Below the pieces are notes generated by a model, which saw nothing but the letters and a program-made list of their open reading frames with translations, ran no database searches and was not told the DNA's origin. This document shows, one piece after another, positions 43,942 to 57,152 of a DNA stretch of 64,000 bases. Location of the stretch: the NCBI RefSeq assembly GCF_020379485.1, contig NC_063446.1, positions 12,261,597 through 12,325,596 of the forward strand. Direction: 5' to 3'. How positions within the stretch are numbered: the first letter of the stretch is position 1; every line of letters starts with the position of its first letter. The translations under genes were made by a program, and so were the position numbers. This stretch comes from Brassica napus (Eukaryota; Streptophyta; Magnoliopsida; Brassicales; Brassicaceae).

Positions 43942-44348
43942 GGGGGTGTTAGTGGGAGTAAGATTTATATAGAGTTTGTTGATTTTAAAAGTTGAGAGAT
44001 TTGTTAAATTTGGAAAGAGTTCCAGAGAGTTTTGTATATTGTGAAATTCGATGAAAATACATTGATATAATGATTCTAAGAATCTAAGGTATATAAGTAG
44101 TATTCTCAAAATCTTGTGTTATGAATTAAATGATGAAGAATACAACTCTCAATAACACCAACTTTAATAGATTTAAAGAATCATTAAAATTTAGATTTTT
44201 TGAATAACAAAAGATTGTGTATAGAATTACTAAATTCATGAAACTAATAACTCTAGATTTTAATGGGAATGTGAGAATGTGTAAGCCAATAACAATAGAT
44301 TATATAAATTCTAACAGTCATCATAAATCTAATTTCCACTAACACCCT
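43942..44348. mobile_element. MITE with GGGTGTTAGTGG termini
   Basis: The left end GGGGGTGTTAGTGGGA and the right end (in complement AGGGTGTTAGTGGAAA) are inverse, flanked by TTA (43939-43941 and 44349-44351). AT-rich, 407 bp, non-coding. Fits a PIF/Harbinger-type MITE. It lies 47 bp before the copia element. Confidence 0.68.
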
Positions 44349-44395
44349 TTATTCTAGTGTTGATACGTGGTTAACCGGCACCAAAAACATAATAT

Positions 44396-44654
44396 TGTTA
44401 CGAAAGTCAAAGAAAAAAAGCAGCAGCCACCGCAATTGTTGAAAATATAAAGATGTGGGGCCCGCTGCACTATTTGCACAGTGAATTTCTTCTCTATATA
44501 AACGATCGATTTCGATCGTTTAGAAGAATACACCTCAACCTTCTCTTCTCTCTAATACACTCTTTCTATCAGTGTTAAAATATTCTACGGGTATAAAATT
44601 TTGCCCTTATTTAAATTCCTGCGATACAATAAAATTCCAGTTCCTTTTATAACA
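44396..44654 (+). repeat. 5' LTR
   Basis: Has a TATA-like CTATATAAACGATCG at about 44494 and a pyrimidine-rich stretch after it, as expected for the retrotransposon promoter. Confidence 0.93.
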
Positions 44655-44685
44655 CGTTATCAGCACGATCACTCTGCGATTCGAA

Positions 44686-47600
44686 ATGGATAAGAAAGCA
44701 AATGGAACAACAACTAAACAAATTGGTAGAGAAGTTTGCATACCAGATAGTGGCACAACGCACACTATACTGAAGGATAAGAGATATTTCTCTACTTTAA
44801 AGTCAGTAAAAATGACTATAAACACAATATCAGGTCCTACAGACCTGATCGAAGGAATTGGCAAGGCGAACTTTATGTTGCCTAATGGAACAAAGTTTTC
44901 CATAGATAATGTCTTATATTCTCCAAATTCCAAGAGAAATTTGTTGAGTTTCAAAGATATATACCGTCAAGGGTATAACACTCAGTCTGCAACTGAGAAT
45001 GGAAAGAAGTATTTGTATATAACTTCTGAAAAATCAGGCAAAGGCCTTGTACTGGAAAAATTTCCAGAACTTCCTTCTGGATTGCATCACACTTATATTG
45101 ATGCTATAGAATCACATCTTGTGATAAAAAGAAATCCAGAAGATGTTACATTATGGCATGATCGCCTTGGTCATCCAGGCACTACAATGATGCGAAAAAT
45201 CATTGAAAGCTCACATGGTCATTCAATAAAAACCCAAGATATATACCAAAGTAATAAAATGACATGTGATGCGTGTGCTCTTGGGAAATTAATCATAAGA
45301 CCATCACCAACCAAAGTTGACAAAGAATCACCAAAGTTTTTGGAAAGAATCCAAGGTGATATTTGTGGACCAATACATCCACCGTGTGGACCATTCTACT
45401 AATTTATGGTATTAATCGATGCATCGAGTAGATGGTCACATGTTTGTTTGTTATCATCTCGAAATATGGCATTTGCGAGATTTCTAACTCAGATAATCAA
45501 ATTAAGAGCACAGTTCTCAGATTATCCAATTAAAAGAGTTAGATTAGATAACGCTGGTGAATTCACATCCCAAGCTTTTAATGATTATTGTATGGTATCA
45601 GGGATTGAAGTAGAGCATTCTGTTGCTCATGTTCATACACAAAATGGTTTGGCAGAATCATTAATTAAACGGCTGCAACTAATTGCAAGGCCATTGATCA
45701 TGAGATCAAAACTCCCAACCTCTGTATGGGGACATGTTATTTTGCATGCAGAAGCACTAATTCGGATAAGACCAAGTGCATACCATAGATATTCCCCATT
45801 ACAGTTAGCATTTGGAAAAGAACCAAATATCTCTCATCTAAAAATCTTTGGTTGTGCGGTTTATATTCCAATAGCACCACCACAACGTACAAAGATGGGA
45901 CCGCAAAGACAGTTGGGAATATATATTGGCTATGATTCTCCAACAATAATAAGATACCTAGAACCACAAACTGGTGATGTGTTTACGGCACGATTTACCG
46001 ATTGTCATTTCAATGAGAAAGAATTCCCAACTCTAGGGGGAGACAATAAACAAGTAGGAAAAGAGATCAAATGGAGTGTACCATCGTTATTACACCTTGA
46101 TCCTCCTACGAAACAGTCAGAACTAGAAGTTCGACGTATCATGCATTTACAAAATATAGCAAATCAGCTACCTGATGCATTTGCTGATACCAAAATGGTA
46201 ACTAAATCACATATACCCGCTGCAAATACTCCTGCTCGTATTGAAATACCACAAAATGGTGGAACGGCAGTTGATACACGTGAATCAGGAACACGTTTAA
46301 AGCGCAGTAGACCTATTGGTTCAAAGGATAAACTTCCTAGAAAACGTAAGGAATGTGAAAAGCATGATACTCCCAAAATAACAGAAAATATTTTGGACGA
46401 AGAAAATTGTGAATCTAACGACAATATAAAGCATCTTGAATCTGAAGAAAATCATGAGATTTCTATCAATTACATCCATAATGGAAAGATATGGAAAAGA
46501 AATGAGATGGATGATATTGATGATGTTTTCTCATACCTTTTAGCAAAGGAAATAAATGAAGAAAACGAAGATCCAGAACCAAAGTCTGTATATGAATGTC
46601 AAAAGAGACATGACTGGATAAAATGGGAAGATGCAATTCAAGTCGAATTAGATTCGCTTAACAAACGAAATGTATTCGGACCTATTGTGCTCACACCCAA
46701 AGATGTAAAACCTGTTGGGTACAAATGGGTGTTTGTCCGAAAAAGAAATGAGAAAAACGAGATTACAAGATACAAAACTCGTCTTGTAGCCAAGGTTTCT
46801 CTCAAAGGCCAGGAATTGATTATGAGGAAGCTTATTCTCCTGTCATAGACGCAATCACATTTAGATTCCTGATGAGCCTAGCGGCAAATGAAAATTTAGA
46901 AATGCGTCTCATGGATGTCGTTACGGCATATTTATATGGATCATTAGATACTGATATCTATATGAGAATCCCAGATGGATTTAAAATGCCAGAAACATTA
47001 AGTTCCAAACCTAAAGAGTTATGTGCAATAAAATTGCAAAGATCATTATATGGATTAAAACAATCTGGACGAATGTGGTATAATCGTCTCAGTGAACACT
47101 TAACAAAAGAAGGATACACAAATGATCCTATATGTCCTTGTGTTTTCATAAAGAAAACAACATCCGGATTTGTGATAATCGCGGTGTACGTTGATGATCT
47201 AAATATTATTGGAACTCAAAACGAAATCTAAAAGGCATCAAACTATCTGAAAGGAGAATTTGAGATGAAAGATCTCGGGCAGACAAAATATTGTCTAGGA
47301 TTACAAATTGAGCATTCTCGAAAGGGTATATTTGTACACCAGTCTACATATACCAAACGAGTATTGAAACGCTTTAACATGGATAAAGCAACTCCTCTTA
47401 GCACCCCGATGGTCGTTAGATCACTTAATGTTGAAAATGATCTGTTTCGACCATCTGAGGAAAATGAAGAAATACTTGGTCCTGAAACTCCATACTTAAG
47501 TGCAATTGGAGCTCTTATGTATCTTGCAAATTGTACTCGACCTGACATATCTTTTGCCATTAATCTTTTAGCGAGATTCAGTTCGTCTCCTACGCGAAGA

Positions 47601-48185
47601 CATTGGAATGGAATTAAACATGTCTTTCGTTACCTTCAAGGAACAACTGATTTAGGCTTGTTTTATCCTAAAAGTTCAAAAGGTCAAATGATTGGTTTTG
47701 CAGATGCAGGTTATTTGTCAGATCCACACAAAGCTCGATCCCAGACAGGATATGTTTTTACAATTGGAGGCACCGCCATATCTTGGCGTTCTCAGAAGCA
47801 GACACTTGTTGCTAGTTCTTCAAATCACGCTGAGATCATTGCACTCCATGAAGCAAGTAAAGAATGTGTATGGCTAAGATCAATAAGCCGACACATCTGT
47901 TCAAGCAGTGGGATTGACGAAAATACGGAGTCAACTATTCTATATGAAGATAACGCGGCATGTGTTGCTCAAACGAAGGAAGGATATATCAAAAGCGATA
48001 GAACCAAACATATACCTCCAAAGTTCTTCTCATATACTCAAGAGCTCGAGAAGAATAAAGAGATTGAAGTAAGATATGTTCGATCATGCGACAATGCAGC
48101 CGACCTCTTCACAAAATCACTCCCTACCTCGATATTCAGAAAACACATCCATAACATTGGGATGCGCCATCAGAAGGATCTATGA
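44686..48185 (+). pseudogene. Copia pol remnant (protease, integrase, RT, RNase H)
   Basis: Four open blocks: 44686-45402 (aspartic protease DSGTTHT; GAG-pre-integrase HDRLGHPG), 45406-46848 (integrase core with WSHVCLLSSRN, RLDNAGEF and HTQNGLAE), 46872-47231 (reverse transcriptase with YVDD) and 47265-48185 (RT end and RNase H with LVASSSNHAEIIALHEASKE, and the usual C-terminal HIHNIGM). A stop at 45400-45402, a frameshift near 46800 and a stop at 47229-47231 separate them. The whole gag part is missing, probably by deletion between the leader and the protease. Confidence 0.92.
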
Positions 48186-48330
48186 CTGTTCATTCGAGGG
48201 GGAGCTTACGTAGTTGTACTCTTTTTACCTTACTATGGTTTTTCCCATTGGGTTTTCCTGGAAAGGTTTTTAACGAGGCAACAAAGACGTTAAGCGAGAG
48301 CGGATAGTGACACCGGCCCCCAAGGGGGAG

Positions 48331-48589
48331 TGTTACGAAAGTCAAAGAAAAAAAGCAGCAGCCACCGCAATTGTTGAAAATATAAAGATGTGGGGTTCGT
48401 TGCACTATTTGCACAGTAAATTTCTTCTCTATATAAACAATCGATTTCGATCGTTTAGAAGAATACACCTCAACCTTCTCTTCTCTCTAATACACTCTTT
48501 CTATCAGTGTTAAAATATTCTACGGGTATAAAATTTTGTCCTTATTTAAATTCCTGCGATACAATAAAATTCCAGTTACTTTTATAACA
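48331..48589 (+). repeat. 3' LTR
   Basis: Same length as the 5' LTR, with about seven substitutions by eye and no indel. Confidence 0.93.
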
Positions 48590-48594
48590 AATAT

Positions 48595-51500
48595 CATGTT
48601 TTTCAATTAATATGTAAATGATAATTTTAATCCTAATTTAATAATTTGATTTGGCCTTGGGTACACTTTATCGATCACGGACTCACGGTCGTCTAATATG
48701 CCAAATGCAGCGAGTTTCTTTCAACATTTCCAAAAGTTGTAATGTGAAAAAGTCAAAGAGGTATTGGAAGACACGTACTTAATTGAGCAGACAAGGTCCT
48801 CTCAAATATTTATGTGGATGCAGAACTTAATGTTCTCAAATTTCTTGCCGACGACATAACTTCCCACCTGTTTTTGTGTTAATTAAAAATCTCTTACTTT
48901 TTATTTTATATACTACTGTATTATTTTAGAGGAAAAACGAAATAGTTTGAACTTTGATTACATGTGATGCTTATACGAATCTGTAAACATAACATTTTTA
49001 TGTACTTCACTATTTATTTCAATATTTAGTTTCAGAAGGTTTAAAATGGATTTATAATAGTGATATTATATGTCCCTTGTAAAAACTATATGTACAAGAT
49101 TGACAACCTTTTGCTAGCATTGTTTACAAATCATGGAACCATGTGAACTTGTTCTTTTATTATAATATTAAAGGGCGTAGCATTTTACCTTTTGTCCTGA
49201 ATAATAAATGATGAATTGGGTGGGATGGAAATGACGCTAATGGCAGTTTGGGACCCTCGTGGAAAATGCACAACTAGTCAAAACTCATAGACTAGAAAGG
49301 GATCCATTCTCACCTTGGGAGCTTCTGACATGATAATCGTTGATTTTTAAGTCAAACATGTGAATATTTTGGTCTACTGAAGTTTCGCGTTTGCGCGAGA
49401 TTGTGCGAATGGTAGCAATTAATTAGCAAAGTCTTCTATCCTCACTCCTCTTGTGGTTTGCAGAGACGAGTTTGTCACGTCGTTTTAGCATAGAGATCAG
49501 AAAGATTTTTTCAAGTAATGATATATAGTATACCGTTTACACTTCTTTTATGGGTTTTACTCTTTAGGCTAATATAACCCAACAAATGTCGAACAAGTAT
49601 TCGTATAATAGAATTCACATTAACCCAATAAAACTGCTTGAATGTTTTAAATCTGAATATTAGCGAATCATCAGAAATTTTCGTCCACGACATTAGGTTA
49701 AATTAAATATTGATGAGTTTGTTACCCTTAGATACTCGTCTTACAGGAAAATGATGGATTTGAAGATATGATACCGGTGTTTTCATAGGAGAAGGTTGTG
49801 CCAAGCTAAGTTGTTGCAATAGTGTATGCGAAGCAAAAGGACAAACTCATTAATGGAATATTAGATTTTGACTCCCGCTGGTAAAATGTAGACTTATTTT
49901 TCAAATTATATAAATTATTTTTAAACAAAATTTTTATATAAGATAGTGTATAAGTCTGAGCACATTATCCGGAACCACGAACCTAACCATACCAAACTAA
50001 AAATACAAAACCAAAATTCAATTGAATTTCATAAATAACCGAGAAGATCATAGAATCGGAAAATTGAAACTGAACCGAAAACCAAATGTATACATGAACT
50101 TTAAGATACAAATTATATACTTATAAATATTAATTATATTTAATTTATAAATAATCAAATATCCTAAAAATACTATTTATAATCTGAATTATCCGAATAG
50201 TTTTTTTTATCAAAATATTAAAAAAAATATATAAATTATTAGATATTTTATCCAAACAACCTAAATTACCCGATATTTAAACCGAAAATCCCAAATTATT
50301 TGATATTTTTTAATCTATAAATCCGTAATTATCCTAAAAAACAGAATAAATCAAAACTGAATTGGACCCAGTGTTTTTTTCCTGGTTCCAAACTTTCATA
50401 CTGAACCGAAGCAAATACTGAAATAACCCAACTGAAACAAAACCAAGTTTTGTAAATACTTGAATGGTTCCTAAATTTTTAGAACCAAAACATCAAATAC
50501 CAAAATACATGTACCGAAATCAAATGAGGAGGATTAATGGTGCATCTACATTTAAATTGCGTAAAAATCATTCTATTTTTACAAATGATTTAACTCTTTT
50601 AATGGGAGTACATATGTGGTTTATAGACGATTTAAGATATAAGTAGTGTTTTAATATCCGATCTGGAACCGCGGTCGAACCGGTAAACCCAGTGGTCGTA
50701 CATAATCCGGACCGGCTTATGTCCTTGATGTAGAATTCTATCAGAAGTTCTACTAATTGATATGTTTTCACAAATTAGATTTAACGAAAGCCTGTTAATT
50801 AAAATTTTGATAAAATCCAAATATTCTCCATTAACTCGTGAATCGACATGGTTGACCAGGCAAAAGCTGGAAAAAAAATTATAATATTTTTTTTTAAAAA
50901 AATTGATTAAATTTCTCATTTACTTTATCATAATACATAAAACTGAATAAACTATTTAATTTGTCATATAAAGCAAATGCATTGTATTCATGTTATGCAT
51001 TCTAATTTGCAGATTTTGTAAGGATCCACTATTACCATTTTGTAGATATTTTTTTTTTTGTAGAACCATCAATGGGTTTAGACCTATTAATAAATATGCT
51101 TGCTGGAATGTGATTTCTTAATAGGTCATTCATATATGTAATAAATAATATAATAGATATGTATAGTTTTAAGCTCAAAACCCAAAAGATAACATTTTCA
51201 TTAATGATAATTAAATTTTCTTTGTAAATTTAGGAGTATTTTTGGAAAAAATGACATTTTTACTAAAGAAGAAAAATACGAATGTTTCTGTTTTGATAGT
51301 ATAAATGCACTAATTTAATGTAAGACTATTTACAATGGGATGTTAGAATAAAAAAAATCAACATTTAATTTCATTATAAGACCATTAACAAAGGGGCTGT
51401 TGAATTACTTTTTTAACAGCTTAATTTCTACAATGAACCGGATGAATTTACAAAAATACATGTGGATTATATTTTATTGAATATTTTCAACAAGTTGAAC

Positions 51501-52545
51501 GAAACTAAAATTAGTTCAACTGTGACACATGGCAATGTATGAAAGGAAGAGATATTTCATAGGACCCACGAGCAATGTTCTATTGTTTGATAAAATCTGC
51601 GCTATTTTTCTCTTCTAAATTATTAAAACTTAATTTTTAAAACGAAAACTATACCAAAATTTATCATGCTTATGATTTATACATAGATATTAGTCTCATT
51701 TTTTTTGGATATAGTAAACAAATTGTCATTTTCACTATTTTGTAATTTTTTTTGTTTAATGGTGATTTCTATTTCTGTATTTATTTATTTTTTTTAAAAA
51801 ACTTAAGATACTTTTAAGTTGAAATATATTTTTAATATACTGTCTACAAAATAAAGAAAATAAAATGATAAAATAGTGGGGTAAAGTGTTGAATTTTTTT
51901 TTTTGTTAACTAAAAAATAAATATATAGATAGTTGTTGTATTTTATTAAACAACCTATTGTAGATAAAAAAATTAGATGATTTTTGAATTATCATATGGA
52001 ATAATAGAGAAGATGATGTGGAATCCAAAAAGTGAATTTGAAGTGTTGAAAAATTGTGACCATTGTACATGGTTTAAGAGGTAGTTGAATTATATAAAAA
52101 AATTATATAGATTAAATGTAGTTGAATACAATTAACTATTTGAATATAAGAAAAAAAGTGGGACTATTGACAACACCGGTCACTTGCTAGAAGTTTTTGA
52201 TATTTTGATATTTATCTAATTACTTAAAACTAATAATTTTATTATAAATTACATAATTTATTTTTCTTTTTTTATACAAATTTTTTATTATTTTAAATTC
52301 TTCATAAATAGAGGTTTGATTTATTTAATTTGAACATAAAAGATAATAATTATTAATGATAAAAATAAGATGTCAAATTTTATTTAAAAAACTTATAATT
52401 TAATGTATAAAAGTTGAATGATGTGTTAGAATAAAGAAAAACTGACGTAGACTGTTAAAAATTAGAATGTTAGAATCTTATAACGGCATACAGTGAAAGA
52501 TTATGTGGGGCAAAAGGGCAAACTATTTAATGGGATATGCATGCA
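48595..52545. other. AT-rich intergenic DNA with degenerate repeat
   Basis: No gene. Bases 49955-50540 are rich in CCGAA/GAACC motifs (ACTGAACCGAAAACCAAA, CCGAAAATCC), like worn hAT-type elements of the kind at 53307-54226, but no ends were found. Bases 51330-52490 hold scattered TTGAATTA/TAACAGC-type fragments that may be MITE debris. Nothing else was seen. Confidence 0.45.
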
Positions 52546-52548
52546 AAG

Positions 52549-53102
52549 TAGGGGTGGGCATATCGGTTTAGTTTCGGGTTTGGTTTGGGTTCGGTTTGGT
52601 TTGGTTAATTTGGGTTTTATAAAACTCAATCCAATTAAAACCAAAGTAGCTTTGGTTTGGGTTTGGTTTGGTTCGGTTTGTTTTAGATTTAGTTTGGTTT
52701 TCTTTAAAAATCTATGAAACAAAAAACAAGCTCGATGACAAAACTCTTAACCACGTCAAACGAAGAAATACATAATAAGCAAAGAGCAGACTATTTGTAA
52801 TCTAATTAGTGTAACAAAGACTTGTAAACATTCCAAAACCTATTAACTAAAAGACTATTTGCATCAACCTTTTTGTTTTTATTGATCCTATAATAACTGT
52901 TACATAATTTAGAGAATGAAAATTGGAGAAGATGAACGAAACGTGATGGCTACGATTTAGATGCTTATAGTTTTTAAGTTTTGTTTTCAGTACAATCTTT
53001 AGATATTAGGATTATTTGAATCATATTTGGATTTTTAAAAAAAATATATGGAAGTTAAGAAAAAATGGTAAACAAAACTTTAACTAAAATTTACAATATA
53101 TT

Positions 53103-53141
<39 letters not shown>

Positions 53142-53265
53142 TTATTTATAGATAAAAATATATTGGATTATTGGTTTAGTAACCAAACCAAACCATTCGG
53201 GTTGAGTAAAACATGAACCAATTGGGTTATGTAAAGAGCACGGTTTGGTTTGGATAAACTATGTC
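52549..53265. repeat. hAT-like element remnant rich in GGTTTGG
   Basis: It starts TAGGGGTGGGCATATCGG, a common plant hAT-type end, followed by runs of GGTTTGGTTTGGGTTCGG. Matching CCAAACCAAACC motifs return at 53185-53255. The right end is not clear, so it is partial or worn. It includes a (TA)n run at about 53105-53132. Confidence 0.55.
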
Positions 53266-53306
53266 ATCACATGTTACCATTAAATTAAAACGAGGCATTT
53301 AGACAT

Positions 53307-54226
53307 TAGGGCTGTTCAATATGGTAAAACCGAACCGTACCGAACCGAACCAAACCGAAATAGACAATATGGTTTGGTTTTGGTATATACCATATAAACC
53401 AAATGGATATAATTTTATAAAAACCGTAGGATTTGGATATGGTTTGGTAGATAACCGATTAAACCGAATAAACCGAACAAAACCGATTAAAAGTAGAAAC
53501 ATGTAAATATGTATCTATTTTATAACAATACATGAAAATCTATTTGTTATATAAGTTAAATTTGTGTTAATAACTATTACCATAATGTTATAGTAATAAA
53601 GAACCTTATATAATTTGTAAAACACTTGAATACATCGCAATTCAGACATCTTATTTTCTAAGTCTTTTTTTTTTATCTTTTTGCTTTATTTTAGTATTCA
53701 CTAAATTAATATGAAGATGATAAATTTGATGGAAAATAATTAATGGAAAATTTTCACAACTTTTTTCTTATCTATAAACAAACAGAGTTTCGTGTTCAAT
53801 AGAAAAAACATGACTTTAATGAACACTAAATATGGAAGAGTGGAAAAACTTTTCTTTCATATTTCTGTTTTGTTTCATATTTTTATTTTCAAAATTTCAG
53901 GCTCTGATTTTAATTATGGATTTGATGATTTTATTTGATGGTAGAAGCATTTTTACATTTTTGTTCATTTATTTGAACATGTAATAGATTTTTAATAAAT
54001 GACTGTGTTGACAATGTGACTCTAAAATTCATTTGATATGATCTCAAACTAAATAATTATGTTTTTTGGTATAAAACCGAATAAACCGAAAACCGACGGT
54101 ATATAAACCGAACCAAACCGAAGTAAATATGGATTTAGAACGGTAGTTATATTTTACTAACCGAAATACCGAAAACCGAAAAAAACCGAACCTAAACCGA
54201 ACCGATATCCGGATTGAACACCCCTA
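53307..54226. mobile_element. hAT-type non-autonomous element with AACCGAACC arms
   Basis: The ends TAGGGCTGTTCAAT and ATTGAACACCCCTA are inverse with one mismatch, flanked by near-identical 8-bp repeats TTAGACAT (53299-53306) and GTAGACAT (54227-54234). The arms repeat AAACCGAACC. The core is AT-rich with no coding potential. Length is 920 bp. Confidence 0.85.
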
Positions 54227-54539
54227 GTAGACATACATGTCTCTAACCTGTTTTTCCAAATTTCTATAGTAGAAAAATTCAAATATGTTCACTTCAGAGA
54301 TAACGGATCGTTTAGTTATGTTGGGGTCAAGAAAGTACGAGAACGCTAAAGCACATTCTACTTGAGACGTAAAAACAAAGGACCATAATCAAATCAAGAC
54401 GCGGCGAACATAAACTAAACAGAAAAAGGTTTAAGAAAACATTCATCATAGTATTTTAGATAGGAGTTGATTACTCTCTATGCCACTTTTTAACTTTTTT
54501 TTACACTCAGAGTCACTTCTTACATGTAAGATATTTTGT

Positions 54540-55345
54540 TGTGGACCATCAATATACTATGGACAATTTTGCCCTTAATCGATGCGTGGACGGATAATAC
54601 ATGGACGGGTGATGCGTGGACGGAAATGATTGTAAAAATTCTAGAAGCTTCATCAGAGCAAGCTCCACAATAGTTGAGCTTAAGGACAACTCCAACAACA
54701 ATGTTTGTCTGTGGACAGAGACAAAAAGATTTTGATTATGTTGTGGATATGGACGCTAACATAAACATGAATAAAGAACAAGAGAAATCTCTTAAATTTG
54801 TGGAGAGGAAATTGAAGCTTGACTTGGTGGATAGAGTAATAACTCAAACACTAAACATAGATATAAAAAAATGTAACATATTGAAAGACTATGATATGGA
54901 TGCCAATGTGTCTACAATCTCAAGGATGAACAAATTAATAACTTCAAACCAATAACTATCATGTACATGTATAGGGAAAAAAACAAGCTTCAGTGTTGAA
55001 AACAAAGCTAAACAAACCAAAAAGTTAAAACGAGCCAGCTCCTCCTCCAAAACCCCCAGTCAAAACGAGTCAGCTTCTCTTCCAGGTGAGCCACACCATG
55101 GATTCCAAGCTCAACATCGTCGTGGATGAGCTCGGTGAAGTTGCAGTGGTTCCACCATGAGATATGTAGTATGCTGAATTTTGAATTTTAATCATAACTT
55201 TACTCGTCCACAAATAGCCGTCCATGTTTACTCATCCATGCTTACACGTCCACACTTATCTTTCCACACCCATCTACATGTGTCTTTCTATGCTTATATT
55301 CTACATGTAGTTATCCACATTTTTCAAACATCCACATATCACTCA
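54540..55345. repeat. Block with oppositely oriented GTGGA / TCCAC motif clusters
   Basis: Bases 54540-54905 hold about ten GTGGA or ATGGA motifs, such as GCGTGGACGGATAATACATG. Bases 55195-55345 hold about nine TCCAC or TCCAT motifs. Orientation switches between the two, as in subterminal arrays of a transposon. Terminal repeats were not fixed. A 93-residue ORF at 54674-54955 has no recognisable domain and is probably incidental. Confidence 0.45.
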
Positions 55346-55349
55346 TCCA

Positions 55350-57090
55350 TAACACAATCATGGAATACGTGTACAAGTATATATTTTAAAATATAACAAA
55401 AAATATATCAAAGTGAATATCAAATTATAGAGAATAAAAAATATAATTTATTATATTAACAAAATTTGTTATATGTATTTTTAATTTAAAAATAAACAAA
55501 AATAAAATATTAAGAAGTAGACTAAATAATAATAAAGAAACACACTTTATCTTTCCTCTTGTCTAAGAAAAATTTCATTTTCTTCTCATTAAAGACAAAT
55601 ATGTATATTCTTTCTGTAGGTTCCATTGAAAAAATGTTTTGCAAGTGCATTGTGGCTTTGAGTGTAATTTAAAAATGATAAAACGTCTGTTACATGTAAA
55701 AAATTCTTTATATCATCATCAAATCCAAATAAAATGTACCGTGATGGGTAAACTAATCTAGATCTTAGTGCCATTTGTGTATAGATTCTAGCTGATCTTA
55801 CTCGCTTTTGCCTTTTATTTTTATATTTTTTAATTGAACCCCAAATACTCTTGTAAATTGTCACAAAGAGATGGATATACCTAAGTTGACCACACAAAAA
55901 GGAAAGTAATGGACACTAACTTATTGCACATCCATCTTATTCCATCGGGCCAAGCATGGTTGAGTATTGGTTCAAAGTTTGTTAAGGATTATTCATTTGT
56001 TCAGACTCAATTATAAATGGAAATAATAGAGACATTTCCATTTTTTTGGGTCGAAAAATATGGTTTCATCTTTTTGCCGGAACCCCACCAATGATTATGA
56101 TTGTGGCATTTCCATATATTACTACAGTGATTGTGGCCATTGGGCCTGAGGGTGTGACTTCGTATAAGATCAATCTTCCCATCTTGTTTCGTTGGCCTGT
56201 TGAGTTAAAGTCCGTGAGTTTTCTCTTACTCCTTTCCGTCAACTGCGAAATTAGGAGGACTTTCATACATTTTTAGGGTTTTTTTGTTGCTAAAACACAC
56301 TTTTAGTTACATACCAATGCCCCAAATTTATGGGATCTGATGATGTGAGAATTTACAAATTAGCAAAACGTGTGCAACTCATATTCCTCATCCGTGCTTT
56401 TTGTACTCCGGATGATGTCCCTCATGCAGGCCGGCTCACAGGAGGGACAAGCGGTGTGTTCCCTGGGCTCAAGTCCGTGTCCCCCCGTATGATAATAGTT
56501 AAGGGGTCCAATTTTTTTATAAATCTCTATTTTCATATATAAAATTTTATAAATTTAATAAATAAAATCGAAAAAGATTCAAAATTATTTGATATGTATA
56601 TAGTTTTATTTTCATTACAAAATATATAAAATATTACTGATTAAATTTTAAAAATATTTTAAACATTATTTGAATATAAATATTAGAGGATAATTTTTTT
56701 TTTTTTTGCCCTGCCCTCATATTGAATTCAAATAAAAAAAACGCTTTCGGCAAGGATGATTTGTACTTGTTCAATATATCTTAACAATAAAAAAATTAGA
56801 AAAAAGGATTATTTTTAATTTGACAAATTATAAAATAAAAAATATCATGTTGTTTATTTGTTTATGCAATAATTTCAGTTTCATTGAAATAAAACAAATA
56901 TTACATGATGTGGTTTTAGGCTTGAACGATTATGGGGGTTTCGGCGCCAAACTTCTTTATATTCAAAAGCTTTAAGTATTAAATTATTTATGTTATTTAG
57001 TTTAAAATCCAGTTGAGAAAGGGCAGTGATGTAGACGTTCCTCTTAGCTTTTGGTTCATAGTAAGTATAAAAGAGAAGATCTTATAAAAT
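55350..57090. other. AT-rich gene-free DNA
   Basis: At 56428-56490 GGCCGGCTCACAGGAGGGAC ... TTCCCTGGGCTCAAG resembles the end of a GGCCGG-type plant repeat, but no matching end was found. The ORF at 56046-56276 shows no known motif. Otherwise nothing was seen. Confidence 0.4.
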
Positions 57091-57152
57091 AATTCAAAAG
57101 TTGAAAAGCAACACACTGGGTTAATTCAAAAGTTGAAAAGCAACACACTGGG
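57091..57152. repeat. Tandem duplication of 32 bp
   Basis: AATTCAAAAGTTGAAAAGCA plus ACACACTGGG occurs twice head to tail with a TT junction, identical in both copies. Confidence 0.9.

Larger units (their letters stand above)
44396..48589 (+). mobile_element. Ty1/copia LTR retrotransposon, gag-less and defective
   Basis: Two 259-bp LTRs (44396-44654 and 48331-48589) start TGTTACG and end TAACA, flanked by the 5-bp duplication AATAT (44391-44395 and 48590-48594). By eye the LTRs differ at about seven positions, mostly C/T or G/A. The primer site region after the 5' LTR reads CGTTATCAGCACGA. A polypurine tract, CAAGGGGGAG, abuts the 3' LTR. Domain order protease-integrase-reverse transcriptase-RNase H makes it copia type. 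The coding region starts at the protease with no gag or zinc knuckle, so it could move only with help. Confidence 0.95.

Noticed and set aside
52493..53506. ORFs encoding F/G/L- or N/R/T-rich peptides
   Set aside because: Composition of GGTTTGG / AACCGAACC arrays in hAT-type elements; not genes.
54674..54955. 93-residue ORF with Asp/Asn/Lys-rich product as a gene
   Set aside because: No homology recognised, weak start context, and it lies in a motif-rich repeat block.
56046..56276. 76-residue hydrophobic ORF
   Set aside because: Overlapped by an antisense ORF of similar length, with no promoter or family features.
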